Below are positions 46,264 to 56,895 of a stretch of DNA of 64,000 bases, one piece after another (positions within the stretch are counted from its first letter, which is position 1; every line of letters begins with the position of its first letter). The stretch spans positions 186,001-250,000 of the forward strand of contig NZ_BRVN01000002.1 of NCBI RefSeq assembly GCF_026011735.1, in the 5' to 3' direction. The translations under genes and the position numbers were made by a program. Below the pieces are notes generated by a model. The model saw only the letters and a list, made by a program, of their open reading frames with translations. It did no database searches and was not told where the DNA came from. Source of the stretch: Dietzia sp. NCCP-2495 (GTDB lineage: Bacteria > Actinomycetota > Actinomycetes > Mycobacteriales > Mycobacteriaceae).

Positions 46264-47477
46264 CCGAGATTTCAGAGAACCCGGCCGGACTGGCGCTCAC
46301 GCCACCCGAGCGCGATCCGGCGTCGCCGTTCGGCATCTACCTGCACGTCCCGTTCTGCTCCACGCGCTGCGGGTACTGCGATTTCAACACCTACACGGCC
46401 GGTGAGCTGGGCTCTGCCACGTCACCGGTCGACTGGGAGCGGGCGGCGGCGATCGAGATCGACCGCGCTGCAGAGGCACTCGCGCGCTCGGGCACGCCGC
46501 CGCTCGTCGACACCGTCTTTGTCGGCGGCGGGACACCCTCCCTCGTCGGCGCGGACGTCCTGGTCGAGATGCTCGACCGCATCCGGTCGGCGTTCGGGCT
46601 CGCGTCCGACGCCGAGGTCACCACGGAGAGCAACCCCGAGTCCACGTCACCGGAGTTCTTCTCGAGGCTTCGGGAAGGCGGCTACACGCGGATCTCGCTG
46701 GGAATGCAGTCCACGTCGGCTCGGGTCCTGACGATCCTCGACCGAACGCACACCCCAGGCCGCCCGCAGGAAGCGGTCGCCGAGGCGATCAGTGCCGGAT
46801 TCGAGCACGTCAACCTCGACGTCATCTACGGAACCCCCGGGGAGCGGGAGGACGACCTGTCGCGCACTCTCGACGCAGTGGTGGACGCCGGAGTCGACCA
46901 CGTGTCCGCCTACTCGCTGATCGTCGAGGACGGCACGGCACTCGCCCGCCGCATCCGCCGTGGCGAGCTGCCGAACACCGTCGACGACGTCCTGGCGGAC
47001 CGCTACGAGCAGGTGAGTGAACGCCTGTCCCGCGCCGGATTCCACTGGTACGAGGTGTCGAACTTCGCGACCGACGAATCAGGTTACTGCCGGCACAATC
47101 TCGGGTACTGGCGCGGAGGCGACTGGTGGGGAGTGGGCCCCGGAGCCCACTCCCACGTGGCCGGTGCCCGATGGTGGAACCTCAAGCATCCTGCCCGCTA
47201 CGCGGCCGCCTGCGACGCCGGTGACCTCCCGGTCGACGGCGGAGAACGCCTGACCGACGAGGACCGACACATCGAACGGATCATGACCGGTCTCCGTCTG
47301 GCCGAGGGGCTCGAGGACTCCGCGTTCACCGACATCGAACGCGAGCGTGCCGACACCCAGATCGAGGCCGGACTGCTGGTCCGCCGCGCCGCCGACCATC
47401 CCCGCGGACCGGGCTACGCGCTGACGGAGGCCGGACGACTCCTCGCCGACGGAGTGGTCCGTGACCTGCTCGTCTGA
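46260..47477 (+). CDS. hemW: radical SAM heme chaperone HemW
   Basis: 405-residue radical SAM protein. C33, C37 and C40 in FCSTRCGYC bind the [4Fe-4S] cluster, followed by FVGGGTPSLV, ISLGMQS and NLDVIYGTPGE. It lacks the extra N-terminal tryptophan/arginine features of HemN oxidase and matches the HemW subgroup, which carries heme to apoproteins. It is often mis-annotated as coproporphyrinogen oxidase. GTG 46260 overlaps the DGAT stop. Confidence 0.92.
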   Translation: MTEISENPAGLALTPPERDPASPFGIYLHVPFCSTRCGYCDFNTYTAGELGSATSPVDWERAAAIEIDRAAEALARSGTPPLVDTVFVGGGTPSLVGADVLVEMLDRIRSAFGLASDAEVTTESNPESTSPEFFSRLREGGYTRISLGMQSTSARVLTILDRTHTPGRPQEAVAEAISAGFEHVNLDVIYGTPGEREDDLSRTLDAVVDAGVDHVSAYSLIVEDGTALARRIRRGELPNTVDDVLADRYEQVSERLSRAGFHWYEVSNFATDESGYCRHNLGYWRGGDWWGVGPGAHSHVAGARWWNLKHPARYAAACDAGDLPVDGGERLTDEDRHIERIMTGLRLAEGLEDSAFTDIERERADTQIEAGLLVRRAADHPRGPGYALTEAGRLLADGVVRDLLV

Positions 47478-47661
47478 CGTGACCTGATCGTCGACGAGGG
47501 CTTTAAGGGTTCTGGCATAGAATCGGATGGGGCTACCTGCTGACGCCGGCCGCCTCATGCGGCGGGCGCCGAAGTGCGAGACGATCCAGTACAAGAAGAG
47601 CCACCACGAGAAGATCCACCACGAGAAGTACTAGCACGAGAAGACGAGGAGGAGACGGTTC
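47478..47661 (+). promoter_or_regulatory. hrcA promoter and leader with 15-bp repeats
   Basis: TAGAAT (47518-47523) is a good -10, without a clear -35. The ~130-base leader has a GCCGC/GCGGC hairpin near 47550 and three 15-bp direct repeats (47602-47616, 47617-47631, 47632-47646) sharing CACGAGAAG. No CIRCE element (TTAGCACTC-N9-GAGTGCTAA) is found. Confidence 0.5.
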
Positions 47662-48702
47662 ATGTCGAGCGCATCAGACCGCCGGACCGACGTCCTGCGG
47701 GCCATCGTCTCCGACTACATCGCCTCCCAGGAACCGGTCGGTTCCAAGGCTCTGGTCGACAGGCACTCGCTCGGGGTCTCAAGTGCGACGATCCGCAACG
47801 ACATGGCGGTGCTCGAGGCCGAGGGCTTCATCGTTCAACCGCACACGAGTTCCGGACGCGTGCCCACGGAGAAGGGCTACCGGCACTTCGTGGACTCGAT
47901 CGAGGAGATCACGCCCCTGTCGCGGGCTGAACGGCGCGCGATCCGCACGTTCCTCGAGGGCGCGGTCGACCTGGACGACGTCCTGCGACGGGCTGTTCGG
48001 ATGCTCTCCCAGCTCACCCGCCAGGTCGCGGTGGTCCAGTACCCGAGTCTCGACCGCTCCACGGTCCGCCATCTCGAGATCGTCAGCCTCACCCCGACGC
48101 GGCTGCTGCTCGTGCTCATCACCGACACCGGGCGGGTCGACCAGCGCCAGGTCGAGCTGGCCACCCCGCTCCTCGACGAGCACGTCGGCGAACTGCGGAC
48201 ACTGTTGGGTGAGGCGGTTGCCGGCAAGCGCTTGTCAGATGCTTCCGAGGCGCTGTCCGCCACTCAGGACAAGGCCCGGCCCGAGTGCCGGGACGCGGTC
48301 GAGCGGTGTGTCACGGTCCTGGTGGGCACGTTGGTGGAGCAGCCAGACGACAGGATCGTCCTGGGGGGAACGGCCAACCTGACCCTCAGCGCCGCCGATT
48401 TCGAGGGTTCACTGCAGACCGTGCTCGAGGCGTTGGAGGAGCAGGTCGTTATTCTGCGTCTGCTCAGCGCGGCGCGGTCCGTCGGGCAGGGCGGGCTGGG
48501 CGGGGTCACGGTGCAGATCGGCGCCGAGACCCAGCAGGCGGAGATCCGCGGTGCCTCCGTGGTGTCGTCACCGTATGGCTCCGACGGGTACGCCGTCGGC
48601 GGGATGGGGGTGCTCGGTCCCACCCGGATGGACTATCGGGGAACAATCGCGTCGGTCGCCGCTGTTGCCCACTACGTGGGCGAGATCCTCAGCGGGCACT
48701 GA
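47662..48702 (+). CDS. hrcA: heat-inducible transcription repressor HrcA
   Basis: 346-residue repressor. The N-terminal winged helix has [20 protein letters not shown] and [39 protein letters not shown] follows, and the C-terminal dimer region includes [19 protein letters not shown]. HrcA binds CIRCE sites at groE and dnaK operons and is kept active by GroEL. GAGGAGGAG lies before the ATG. dnaJ follows, as in other actinobacteria. Confidence 0.96.
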   Translation: MSSASDRRTDVLRAIVSDYIASQEPVGSKALVDRHSLGVSSATIRNDMAVLEAEGFIVQPHTSSGRVPTEKGYRHFVDSIEEITPLSRAERRAIRTFLEGAVDLDDVLRRAVRMLSQLTRQVAVVQYPSLDRSTVRHLEIVSLTPTRLLLVLITDTGRVDQRQVELATPLLDEHVGELRTLLGEAVAGKRLSDASEALSATQDKARPECRDAVERCVTVLVGTLVEQPDDRIVLGGTANLTLSAADFEGSLQTVLEALEEQVVILRLLSAARSVGQGGLGGVTVQIGAETQQAEIRGASVVSSPYGSDGYAVGGMGVLGPTRMDYRGTIASVAAVAHYVGEILSGH

Positions 48703-48786
48703 CCGAGCCCCGCCGACCCGGACCGGGCCCAGGCGGAACGCGGTGCGGTACCGCTCCAGCCAAGACCACAGAACGAAAGGTGAGAC

Positions 48787-49944
48787 GTGTCACGCGACTA
48801 CTACGGGACCCTCGGGGTCGACAGGGGTGCCTCGGAGTCCGAGATCAAGCGCGCCTACCGCAAGCTCGCCCGCGAGCTCCACCCCGACGTCAACCCGTCC
48901 GAAGAGGCGCGTGAGCGTTTCAGCGAGATCACGGCGATGTACGAGGTGCTCACCGATCCGGAGAAGCGTCGCATCGTTGACATGGGAGGCGACCCGCTCG
49001 ACTCGTCCCGCGGTGGTGGCGGCGGCGGAGGCTTCGGCGGTGGATTCGGGAGCGGCGGCCTCGGCGACGTGTTCGAGGCCTTCTTCGGCGGTGGCGGCGG
49101 AGGCGGCGGGCGTGGCCCGCGCAGCCGCGTCCAGCCGGGCTCGGACGCCCTCATCCGCGTCAACCTGACCCTGGACGAGTGCGCCACCGGCGTCACCAAG
49201 GAGATCACCGTCGACACGGCCGTGTTGTGCGAGGTCTGCCACGGCAAGGGCTCGGCCTCCGACGCGCCGCCGGCCGCGTGTGGCATGTGTCAGGGCCAGG
49301 GTGAGATCCAGTCCGTGCAGCGCTCGCTGCTGGGCAACATCATGACCAGCCGCCCGTGCCCGACCTGCGCGGGGACCGGCGAAATCATCACCGACCCGTG
49401 TGGCGAGTGCACCGGCCAGGGTCGTGTCCGCAAGCGTCGCACCGTCTCGGCCAAGATCCCCGCCGGCGTGGGTGGCGGAATGCGGATCAGGTTGTCGGGT
49501 CAGGGCGAGGTCGGACCCGGCGGCGGGCCTGCCGGCGACCTGTACATCGAGGTCAACGAGCGCACCCACCCGGTGTTCGTGCGCGACGGCGACGACCTGC
49601 ACTGCACCATCCGGGTCCCGGTGGCGGACGCGATGCTCGGTGGTCAGGTCCAGGTCGAGACGGTGATCGGCGAGGCGCTCGACATCGAGATCCCTGCCGG
49701 TACCCAGCCGGGGCACACCGTCACGCTCTCCGGTCGCGGTATGCCGCGTGTGCGGGGCGGGGGAGCCGGTGACCTGACGGTCCACATGGAGGTCGTGATC
49801 CCCGAGAAGCTCGACCGAAAGCGTCGGGACCTCGTGGAGAAGCTGCGCGGGATGTCCCATGACGCGCCCGAGGTGGTCAACGAGGACACCGCCCGCCGTG
49901 GTGGTCTGTTCTCCCGCCTGCGCGACGCCGTCGCCGGTCACTGA
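48787..49944 (+). CDS. dnaJ: chaperone protein DnaJ (DnaJ2)
   Basis: 385-residue Hsp40 co-chaperone. The J domain has HPD at 32-34. A long Gly-rich linker follows, then four zinc-binding CxxCxGxG units: [32 protein letters not shown]. It is downstream of hrcA rather than dnaK-grpE, so it is the second DnaJ paralogue. GTG 48787 is preceded by AAAGGTGAG. Confidence 0.95.
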   Translation: MSRDYYGTLGVDRGASESEIKRAYRKLARELHPDVNPSEEARERFSEITAMYEVLTDPEKRRIVDMGGDPLDSSRGGGGGGGFGGGFGSGGLGDVFEAFFGGGGGGGGRGPRSRVQPGSDALIRVNLTLDECATGVTKEITVDTAVLCEVCHGKGSASDAPPAACGMCQGQGEIQSVQRSLLGNIMTSRPCPTCAGTGEIITDPCGECTGQGRVRKRRTVSAKIPAGVGGGMRIRLSGQGEVGPGGGPAGDLYIEVNERTHPVFVRDGDDLHCTIRVPVADAMLGGQVQVETVIGEALDIEIPAGTQPGHTVTLSGRGMPRVRGGGAGDLTVHMEVVIPEKLDRKRRDLVEKLRGMSHDAPEVVNEDTARRGGLFSRLRDAVAGH

Positions 49945-49950
49945 CGCGCC

Positions 49951-50829
49951 GTGACCCCGTCGTTGTTCCGGGTGGCCGAGGTCCCCGCCGAGGGGGGCGT
50001 CGTGGTGCTCGACGGCGCCGAGGGGCGCCACGCGGGTAACGCTCTCCGGGTGCGTCCGGGTGAGTCGATCCGGGTCGGGGACGGTCGTGGAGTTGTCGCC
50101 GACTGTGTGGTGACGACGACGAGCCCGGGCGTCGTCGAGGCGGAGGTCGTCACCCGGACCGACGTCCCGCGCCCCGTCCCGGAGGTCACGGTCGTCCAGG
50201 CGCTGCCCAAATCGGAACGCTCCGAGCTCGCGGTCGAGCTCGCCACGGAGGCCGGCGCAGACCGGATCATCCCGTGGCAGTCCGAACGGTGTGTCAGCCG
50301 CTGGTCCGGGCCCAAGGTGGCCAAGGGGCTCACCAAGTGGGCCAATGCGGCGCGGGCCGCGGCCAAGCAGTCGCGTCGGGCGCACGAGCCGGAGATCGGT
50401 GAGCTCGTCGACTCCGCCGCGCTCGCCCGGTACGTGTCGGAGCAGGTCGCCGGGGGCGCGCGCGTGCTGATCCTCCACGAGGAGGGTGCGGTCCCGTTCG
50501 CCGGGGCGGTGACCGGTACGGCGGTAAGTGCGACAGCGCAGCCCGCAACGGCGGTGTCGGATGCGGCGGAGTCCGCAACGGCGGTGACCGCCGGACCCGA
50601 CGGGCCGCCGCGGCACATCGTCGTCGTCGTCGGACCCGAGGGCGGCGTCTCCGACGCCGAGGTGGATTCACTCACCGACGCCGGGGCACGCGCGGTGGTC
50701 CTGGGGCCGGAGGTGCTCCGTACGTCCACCGCCGCGGCCGTCGCGCTGGCGGCGCTCGGCGTTCTCACACCGAGATGGTCGGACCCGGGTACTACACTCG
50801 TGCCAACCGAACCACACACCGGGAAGTGA
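49951..50829 (+). CDS. rsmE: 16S rRNA m3U1498 methyltransferase RsmE
   Basis: 292-residue SPOUT methyltransferase. The N-terminal PUA-like domain has VLDGAEGRHAGNALRVRPGE; LPKSERSELAVELATEAGA and VVVVGPEGGVSDAEVD are the catalytic-domain motifs, and LGPEVLRTSTAA the C-terminal knot. An unusual Ala/Thr/Ser insertion built of TAVS/TAVT repeats lies at about residues 187-212. GTG 49951 lies six bases after dnaJ; the stop overlaps phoH. Confidence 0.92.
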   Translation: MTPSLFRVAEVPAEGGVVVLDGAEGRHAGNALRVRPGESIRVGDGRGVVADCVVTTTSPGVVEAEVVTRTDVPRPVPEVTVVQALPKSERSELAVELATEAGADRIIPWQSERCVSRWSGPKVAKGLTKWANAARAAAKQSRRAHEPEIGELVDSAALARYVSEQVAGGARVLILHEEGAVPFAGAVTGTAVSATAQPATAVSDAAESATAVTAGPDGPPRHIVVVVGPEGGVSDAEVDSLTDAGARAVVLGPEVLRTSTAAAVALAALGVLTPRWSDPGTTLVPTEPHTGK

Positions 50830-51950
50830 TCCACGTAAGCACCCCAGAAAGCGAGTCCGCCCGCACGGCGGTCCAGCTCGACCCCGACCTCGCGATGGCG
50901 GTCCTCGGCGCCGCGGACACCAACCTGCGCGCCCTCGAGGAACTGCTCGCCGCCGACCTGCACGTGCGGGGCGGCACCATGACCATCTCCGGCGACCCCG
51001 TGGCCGTGGACTCGGCCAGCCGCGTCGTGTCCGACCTGCTCCGGCAGGCCCGCAAGGGCGTGGAGATCACCCCCACGTCGGTACGTCGCTCGGTGGAGAT
51101 CCTCGCCGGCTCCGGGCCGCTCACGCCCGAGGAGGTGCTGGGCACCGACGTGCTCTCGCGCCGCGGCGGCATGATCCGGCCCAAGACGCTCGGCCAGAAG
51201 CAGTACGTCGACGCGATCGACGATCACACGATCGTGTTCGGCCTCGGCCCCGCCGGTACCGGCAAGACCTACCTCGCCATGGCCAAGGCCGTCTCCGCGC
51301 TGCGGGCCAAGGAGGTCAGCCGGATCATCCTCACCCGCCCCGCGGTCGAGGCCGGCGAACGGCTCGGCTACCTGCCGGGCACCCTCCACGAGAAGATCGA
51401 CCCGTACCTGCGGCCGCTGTACGACTCGCTGCGCGACATGATGGACCCCGAGACCATCCCCAAGCTCATGGCGGCCGGGGTGATCGAGGTGGCACCGCTG
51501 GCGTACATGCGCGGGCGCACGCTCAACGACTCGTTCATCGTGCTCGACGAGGCACAGAACACGACGCCCGAGCAGATGAAGATGTTCCTCACTCGGTTGG
51601 GCTTCGGCTCCAAGATCGTGGTCACCGGCGACATCACGCAGGTCGACCTGCCTGGTGGGCAGCGTTCCGGGTTGAAGGTTGTGCGGGAGATACTCACCGG
51701 GGTCGACGGCATCCACTTCTCGGAACTCACGTCGAAGGACGTGGTGCGGCACGCGCTGGTCGGACGAATCGTGGACGCCTACGCGCAGCACGAGGCACGC
51801 CTGGAGAAGGCGGCCCGCACGAGCGGCTCACACACGCGCCGTGAGTCAGACAAGTACTCCGATTCACACAAGAACGCTGAGTCACACAAGCACTCCGAGT
51901 CACACAAGCGGACCGGATCACACAGGAACAGGGAGCAGCGCCACCGATGA
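50826..51950 (+). CDS. phoH: PhoH-like ATPase
   Basis: 374-residue P-loop protein. GPAGTGKT (141-148) is Walker [21 protein letters not shown] holds Walker B, and [14 protein letters not shown] follows. PhoH proteins are predicted RNA helicases/ATPases that accompany YbeY. The last ~35 residues are a Ser/His/Lys repeat tail made of 18-bp units. GTG 50826 overlaps the rsmE stop (GTGA). TACACT at 50793-50798 could give an internal transcript. Confidence 0.92.
   Translation: MIHVSTPESESARTAVQLDPDLAMAVLGAADTNLRALEELLAADLHVRGGTMTISGDPVAVDSASRVVSDLLRQARKGVEITPTSVRRSVEILAGSGPLTPEEVLGTDVLSRRGGMIRPKTLGQKQYVDAIDDHTIVFGLGPAGTGKTYLAMAKAVSALRAKEVSRIILTRPAVEAGERLGYLPGTLHEKIDPYLRPLYDSLRDMMDPETIPKLMAAGVIEVAPLAYMRGRTLNDSFIVLDEAQNTTPEQMKMFLTRLGFGSKIVVTGDITQVDLPGGQRSGLKVVREILTGVDGIHFSELTSKDVVRHALVGRIVDAYAQHEARLEKAARTSGSHTRRESDKYSDSHKNAESHKHSESHKRTGSHRNREQRHR
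51843..51932 (+). repeat. five 18-bp repeats in the phoH tail
   Basis: Units begin at 51843, 51861, 51879, 51897 and 51915 and encode variants of ESHKHS. Units differ at several positions but keep TCACACA(A/G)G. Confidence 0.9.
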
Positions 51951-52429
51951 GCATCGAGGTCGCCAACGAGTCGGGTGTGGAGGTCGACGAGGCAGAACTC
52001 ATCGACGTGGCCGCGTTCGTGATCGCCCGCATGGACGTCCATCCGGCCGCCGAGCTGTCCATCACGCTCGTCGACAAGGAGAGCATGGCCGATCTCCACG
52101 TCACGTGGATGAACCTGCCCGGACCGACCGACGTGATGAGCTTCCCCATGGACGAGCTCACGCCCGGCGGTCGCCCGGATATGCCGGAGCCCGGTCCCGC
52201 CATGCTCGGTGACATCGTCCTGTGCCCCGCGTTCGCCGCCGATCAGGCCGCCAGCTCCGGGCACCCGCTCGCGCACGAGCTCGCGCTGCTGACGGTCCAC
52301 GGGTGCCTGCACCTGCTCGGCTACGACCATGCCGAGCCGGAGGAGGAACGTGAGATGTTCGGACTGCAGAACGAGCTGCTGGCCGAATGGTATGACCACC
52401 GGGACGCGCCGCCGGCGGGGGATGCCTGA
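51947..52429 (+). CDS. ybeY: endoribonuclease YbeY
   Basis: 160-residue metal-dependent RNase for 16S 3' maturation and ribosome quality control. [11 protein letters not shown] gives H118, H122 and H128 as zinc ligands, and [11 protein letters not shown] is the second signature. Its ATG overlaps the phoH stop by four bases. Confidence 0.95.
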   Translation: MSIEVANESGVEVDEAELIDVAAFVIARMDVHPAAELSITLVDKESMADLHVTWMNLPGPTDVMSFPMDELTPGGRPDMPEPGPAMLGDIVLCPAFAADQAASSGHPLAHELALLTVHGCLHLLGYDHAEPEEEREMFGLQNELLAEWYDHRDAPPAGDA

Positions 52430-52432
52430 GTC

Positions 52433-53752
52433 GTGGACGAGACCATCTATGCGTCCGTCGGGGCCGTTCTCCTCATCCTCGTCGCCGGGCTCTTCTCCGC
52501 GCTGGACGCCGCGCTGAGCACCGTCTCCGTGGCGCGTGTGGAGGAGATGGACAAAGAGGGCCGGTACGGTGCCGCGCGCCTGTCGCGGATGCTGACCAAC
52601 CGGCCCCGCTACATCAACATCACGGTGCTGCTGCACCACGCGTGCCTGGTGGCCACCGCCGTGTTGTTCACGGTGGTGTTCAACGATCTCATCGACTCGG
52701 CGGCCTGGGCCCTGGCCACGGCGGCGCTGGTGACCACCGTCGTGGCGTACGTCGTGGCCGGGGTCGGTCCGCGCACGCTTGGCCGGCAGCACGCCTACAC
52801 GATCGCGCTCGGCTCGGCCTCGTCGCTGTGGGCCTCCGGTTTCGTCCTGGGGCCGGTCGCCGCGATGCTGGTCGGGATCGGTAACGCGGTCACCCCCGGC
52901 GGCGGTTTCCGCAACGGCCCGTTCGCCTCGGAGATCGAGCTGCGCGAGATCGTCGACATGGCGCGCGAGCGCGGCGTCGTGGCGGACGACGAGTCACGCA
53001 TGATCCAGTCCGTGTTCGAGCTCGGCGACACCACGGCACGCGAGGTCATGACCCCCCGGACCGAGATCGTGTGGATCGAGTCCGACAAGACGGTCGGCCA
53101 GGCCGCGCGACTGACCGTCAAGTCCGGGTACTCGCGCATCCCGGTGGTCGATTCCGAGGACTCCGACGAGGTGGTGGGCGTGGTCTACCTGCGCGACATC
53201 GTCGCGCGACTGGACCACCCGGACGGTCGTGCGGAGTCGGTGGCCGACGTCATGCGACCCGCGGTGTTCGTTCCCGATGCCAAGCGGATCGACGACCTGC
53301 TGGCGGAGATGCAGCGCGACCACAATCACCTGGCGATCCTCGTCGACGAGTACGGGGGGACGGCCGGACTGGTCTCGATCGAGGACATTCTCGAGGAGAT
53401 CGTCGGCGAGATCGTCGACGAGTACGACACGACTGAGGTCCCGCCCGTCGAGCAGCTCGACGAGAGCCGGTTCCGGCTCTCGGCACGGTTGGGACTGGAC
53501 GAGGTCGCAGACCTGTTCGGAACCGAGTTCCCAGACGAGGTCACCGAGGAGGTGGAGACGCTCGGCGGGTTGCTCGCGCTCGAACTCGGACGCGTCCCGC
53601 TGCCCGGCGCGCACATCGTGGCCCACGGGCTGGACCTGAAGGCCGAGGGTGGACGCGACCGGCGGGGACGGGTGAAGGTCGTCACCGTCGTCGCGACGCC
53701 GGTGATAGTGGACGAGGACGGTTCGGACGACGACGGCGAGGACGACAGATGA
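52433..53752 (+). CDS. CNNM/CorC-type protein with CBS pair
   Basis: 439-residue membrane protein. The N-terminal DUF21 (CNNM) part has three to four membrane segments (about residues 6-22, 60-80, 87-107, 122-145). A CBS pair follows ([54 protein letters not shown]). The C-terminal CorC/HlyC domain ends in an Asp-rich tail. Relatives move or regulate Mg2+/Co2+; the hemolysin name is historical. It sits between ybeY and era and overlaps era by four bases. Confidence 0.9.
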   Translation: MDETIYASVGAVLLILVAGLFSALDAALSTVSVARVEEMDKEGRYGAARLSRMLTNRPRYINITVLLHHACLVATAVLFTVVFNDLIDSAAWALATAALVTTVVAYVVAGVGPRTLGRQHAYTIALGSASSLWASGFVLGPVAAMLVGIGNAVTPGGGFRNGPFASEIELREIVDMARERGVVADDESRMIQSVFELGDTTAREVMTPRTEIVWIESDKTVGQAARLTVKSGYSRIPVVDSEDSDEVVGVVYLRDIVARLDHPDGRAESVADVMRPAVFVPDAKRIDDLLAEMQRDHNHLAILVDEYGGTAGLVSIEDILEEIVGEIVDEYDTTEVPPVEQLDESRFRLSARLGLDEVADLFGTEFPDEVTEEVETLGGLLALELGRVPLPGAHIVAHGLDLKAEGGRDRRGRVKVVTVVATPVIVDEDGSDDDGEDDR

Positions 53753-54657
53753 GCACCCAGAAGAGCTTCCGCAGTGGATTCGTCAGTTTCGTTGGCCGAC
53801 CCAACACCGGCAAGTCCACGCTGACCAACGCGCTGGTGGGGGAGAAGATCGCGATCACCTCGTCGCGTCCGCAGACCACGAGGCACGCGATCCGCGGCAT
53901 CGTGCACCGCGATGACGCGCAGATCATCCTTGTGGACACCCCTGGCCTGCACCGGCCGCGCACGCTCCTCGGCGAGCGCCTCAACGCGCTGGTGGAGGAC
54001 ACGTACTCGGATGTCGACCTCATCGGCATGTGCTTCCCTGCGGGGGACCGCATCGGGCCCGGCGACCGGTGGATTCTCGAGCAGGTCCGGAAGCTGTGCC
54101 CCACGACCCCGATCCTGGGCGTGGTGACCAAGATCGACTCGGTCTCCAAGAACCGCGTCATGGAACAGCTCGTCGCGGTCTCGAAGCTCCTCGGGCCGGA
54201 TTCCGAGGTGGTTCCCGTCTCGGCGGTCTCGGGCGAACAGGTGGACGTGGTGGCCGAGGTGATCGCGTCGCTCCTGCCGGAGGGACCACAGTTCTACCCG
54301 GACGACATCATCACCGAGGAGTCGGACGAGTCCCGGATGGCCGAACTCGTCCGCGAGGCCGCCCTGGAGGGCGTGCGCGACGAACTGCCCCACTCGATCG
54401 CGGTGACGATCGAGGAGGTCCTGCCGCACGAGGGCCGCGACGACATGGTGGACGTGCACGCGACCGTGTACGTGGAACGCCAGAGTCAGAAGGCGATCGT
54501 CCTGGGGCCCAAGGGCTCGCGCATGCGCGAGGTCGGCACGCAGGCCCGCAAGGGGATCGAGGAACTGCTGGGCACCAGGGTCTACCTGGACCTGCACGTC
54601 AAGGTGCTCAAGGAGTGGCAGCGCGACCCGAAGATGCTGGGCAGGCTCGGGTTCTAG
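53749..54657 (+). CDS. era: GTPase Era
   Basis: 302-residue 30S-assembly GTPase. GRPNTGKS (16-23) is the P-loop, [14 protein letters not shown] switch [10 protein letters not shown]3, and TKIDSV G4. The C-terminal KH domain has [19 protein letters not shown] and binds the 16S 3' end. ATG overlaps the CBS-protein stop (ATGA). Confidence 0.96.
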   Translation: MSTQKSFRSGFVSFVGRPNTGKSTLTNALVGEKIAITSSRPQTTRHAIRGIVHRDDAQIILVDTPGLHRPRTLLGERLNALVEDTYSDVDLIGMCFPAGDRIGPGDRWILEQVRKLCPTTPILGVVTKIDSVSKNRVMEQLVAVSKLLGPDSEVVPVSAVSGEQVDVVAEVIASLLPEGPQFYPDDIITEESDESRMAELVREAALEGVRDELPHSIAVTIEEVLPHEGRDDMVDVHATVYVERQSQKAIVLGPKGSRMREVGTQARKGIEELLGTRVYLDLHVKVLKEWQRDPKMLGRLGF

Positions 54658-54758
54658 TCACGGACGCCGCGCGCCGACCTCGCGGCTGTCGCCCGCCGGT
54701 GGGATGATGGACCCTCTCACGACCGTCGACGATCCGCGCTCACCGACAGGAGGCCGGG

Positions 54759-55628
54759 ATGCATCCCTTCACCGACACCGGCCTCGTCGTGCGCACCTAC
54801 GACCTCGGTGAGGCCGACCGGATCGTGACCCTGTTGACGCAGGAGCACGGCCTCGTCCGCGCGGTGGCCAGGGCGGTGCGCCGCACACGGTCCCGGATGG
54901 GCGCGAGCCTCGAGCCGTTCGCCGTGGTGGAGGTGCAGATCGCCCCGGGCCGCGGCCGCAGCGGACTCGGCACCATCCGGCAGGTCACCAGCCGGGAATC
55001 CCTCGCCCGGCAGATAGTCGCCGACTATCCCGCGTACACCGCCGGGTGCGTGGTCCTGGAGACCGCCGAGCGACTCGCCGGCGAGGAGGGGGCGTCGGCC
55101 CCGCGATTGCTCGGCCTCGCCGTCGGCGCACTCCGATCGCTCGCCGAGCAGCGTCGTGAACCCGGACTGGTCGCCGACGCGTTCCTCCTCCGGGCCATGG
55201 CCGCATCCGGCTGGGAGCCGGTCCTCGACTGTTGCGTGCGCTGCGGGGTCGTGGGCCCGCACCGCGGCTTCCACGTCGCCTCCGGCGGCACCGTCTGTGT
55301 GCAGTGCCGCCCCCAGGGCTGCGCCACGCTCTCACCCGGCGTCGCGGAACACCTCATCGCGTTGCTGGCAGGCCGGTGGGACGCGGTGGCACTGTCCTCT
55401 CCGGCGGTGATCCGCCAGGCGTCAGGGATCGCCGGCGCCCACCTGCAGTGGCACCTCGAGCGCGACCTGCGCAGCCTTCCGCTGGTCGACCGCGGCGCGG
55501 GGCGTCCCGCACCGGGCGCGACCACCGGCGACCGTCAGACCATCGGTGACCGTCAGCCAACTAGTGGCCGTCAGACCACCCGTGACCTCAGGGAGGAGTC
55601 CCATGCCCGGACTGCCCAGATTTCTTAA
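54759..55628 (+). CDS. recO: DNA repair protein RecO
   Basis: 289-residue recombination mediator that helps RecR load RecA. The N-terminal OB fold starts [20 protein letters not shown]; the zinc knot is CVRCG and CVQCR (about 160-190). Its last ~40 residues contain 18-bp repeats and overlap the uppS start by 26 bases. ACAGGAGG lies before ATG 54759. Confidence 0.94.
   Translation: MHPFTDTGLVVRTYDLGEADRIVTLLTQEHGLVRAVARAVRRTRSRMGASLEPFAVVEVQIAPGRGRSGLGTIRQVTSRESLARQIVADYPAYTAGCVVLETAERLAGEEGASAPRLLGLAVGALRSLAEQRREPGLVADAFLLRAMAASGWEPVLDCCVRCGVVGPHRGFHVASGGTVCVQCRPQGCATLSPGVAEHLIALLAGRWDAVALSSPAVIRQASGIAGAHLQWHLERDLRSLPLVDRGAGRPAPGATTGDRQTIGDRQPTSGRQTTRDLREESHARTAQIS
55521..55591 (+). repeat. 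18-bp repeats in the recO tail
   Basis: Units at 55521, 55539 and 55557, plus a decayed fourth, encode TTGDRQ-like hexapeptides just before the uppS ribosome site. Confidence 0.8.
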
Positions 55629-56436
55629 GCGCTCCCCGGACGGGACGGCACCGGCGGCCGGAGACGGTGCTGGCGTCCGCCCGCCGACGCCCCATCCCTC
55701 GGGAGCCACGGCCCCGGCGATTCCCGCCGAGTTCGTGCCCGGGCACGTCGCGCTGGTAATGGACGGCAACGGACGCTGGGCACAGGAGCGCGGGCTGCCG
55801 CGCACCGAGGGACACAAGCGCGGTGAGGCCGTCCTCATGGATGTTGTGCACGGCTGCATCGAACTGGGTGTGCCGTACCTGTCGGCGTACGCGTTCTCCA
55901 CCGAGAACTGGAAGCGCAGCCCCGAGGAGGTGCGGTTCCTCATGGGCTTCAACCGTGACGTGCTGCGTCGCCGCCGCGACGAGATGCACGCGCTGGGTGT
56001 GCGGGTCCGGTGGGCCGGTCAGCGCCCGCGACTGTGGGGCTCGGTCATCAAGGAGCTCGAAGAGGCGGAGGAGTTGACCAAGGACAACACGGTCATGACG
56101 CTCGCGATGTGCGTCAACTACGGAGGCCGGGCCGAGATCGTCGACGCGGCGAAAGACTTCGCCCGTCGCGTCGCCGCCGGCGAGGTCAGTGTCGACGACC
56201 TGACCGAGAGCAACTTCGGCCGGTACCTCGACGAGCCGGACATGCCCGACGTGGACCTGTTTCTGCGGCCCTCCGGCGAACTGCGCACGTCGAACTTCCT
56301 CCTGTGGCAGAGCGCCTACGCCGAGTTCGTCTTCCAGGCCACCCTGTTCCCCGATTTCGACCGGCGGGACCTGTGGGCCGCGTGCCTGGAGTTCGCCGAG
56401 CGCGACCGGCGGTTCGGCGGCGTGGCCGAGAGCTGA
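55603..56436 (+). CDS. uppS: isoprenyl (undecaprenyl/decaprenyl) diphosphate synthase
   Basis: 277-residue cis-prenyltransferase supplying the lipid carrier for cell-wall synthesis. [20 protein letters not shown] near residue 47 has the catalytic aspartate; [30 protein letters not shown] and AEFVFQ follow. In Mycobacteriales the gene here makes decaprenyl diphosphate. ATG 55603 has GGGAGGAG upstream. The ~45-residue N-terminal extension is Pro-rich. Confidence 0.95.
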   Translation: MPGLPRFLKRSPDGTAPAAGDGAGVRPPTPHPSGATAPAIPAEFVPGHVALVMDGNGRWAQERGLPRTEGHKRGEAVLMDVVHGCIELGVPYLSAYAFSTENWKRSPEEVRFLMGFNRDVLRRRRDEMHALGVRVRWAGQRPRLWGSVIKELEEAEELTKDNTVMTLAMCVNYGGRAEIVDAAKDFARRVAAGEVSVDDLTESNFGRYLDEPDMPDVDLFLRPSGELRTSNFLLWQSAYAEFVFQATLFPDFDRRDLWAACLEFAERDRRFGGVAES

Positions 56437-56486
56437 GCCCGCGGCGCCGGGTGCGTGGGGCCGGGTGCGTGGTGCCGGCGGGGCTC
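56435..56486. terminator. bidirectional hairpin between uppS and zur
   Basis: GAGCCC/GGGCTC arms overlap both stop codons, and the inner part pairs imperfectly through GCC/GGC runs. Two 12-base direct repeats (56447-56458, 56461-56472) lie in the loop. Confidence 0.5.
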
Positions 56487-56895
56487 AGTCTTCGCGTGCG
56501 GCGCATTCGGCGCACAGGCCGAAGAGTTCGACCGAGTGCGTGACCTCGGTGAAACCGTGGGCGCTCCCGGCGCGTCTCGCCCAGGCCTCGACCTGGGGCT
56601 CTTCCACCTCGACCGTGAATCCGCACGACCGGCACACCAGGTGGTGATGGTGAGAGTCGGAGCACTTGCGGAAGATGAGCTCACCGGAATCGGTCCGGAG
56701 GACGTCCACCGCGCCGGCGTCCGCCATGGACTGCAGGGTGCGGTACACGGTCGTCAGCCCGATCGTGTCGCCCTTGTCGCGGAGTTCGGCGTGGAGGTCC
56801 TGCGCTGAGCGGAAGCCCTTGGACTCGTCCAGCAGCGCCGAGATGGCACTGCGCTGCCGGGTTGAGCGGACACCGATGGGCTTGCCTGATGTCAT
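56485..56895 (-). CDS. zur: Fur-family zinc uptake regulator (Zur/FurB)
   Basis: 136-residue Fur-type repressor. GLTTVYRTLQSMADAG is the recognition helix region; the HHHH cluster lies at 82-85, and the structural zinc cysteines are C88-C91 and C128-C131. Position after an SmtB gene and opposite glyS matches mycobacterial furB (zur). The ATG overlaps the smtB stop (ATGA), so zinc repressor and zinc sensor are made together. Confidence 0.93.
   Translation of the reverse strand: MTSGKPIGVRSTRQRSAISALLDESKGFRSAQDLHAELRDKGDTIGLTTVYRTLQSMADAGAVDVLRTDSGELIFRKCSDSHHHHLVCRSCGFTVEVEEPQVEAWARRAGSAHGFTEVTHSVELFGLCAECAARED

Noticed and set aside
47478-47661. CIRCE operator upstream of hrcA
   Set aside because: TAGCAC occurs once at 47632 but no inverted partner GTGCTA at the right spacing; only direct repeats are present.
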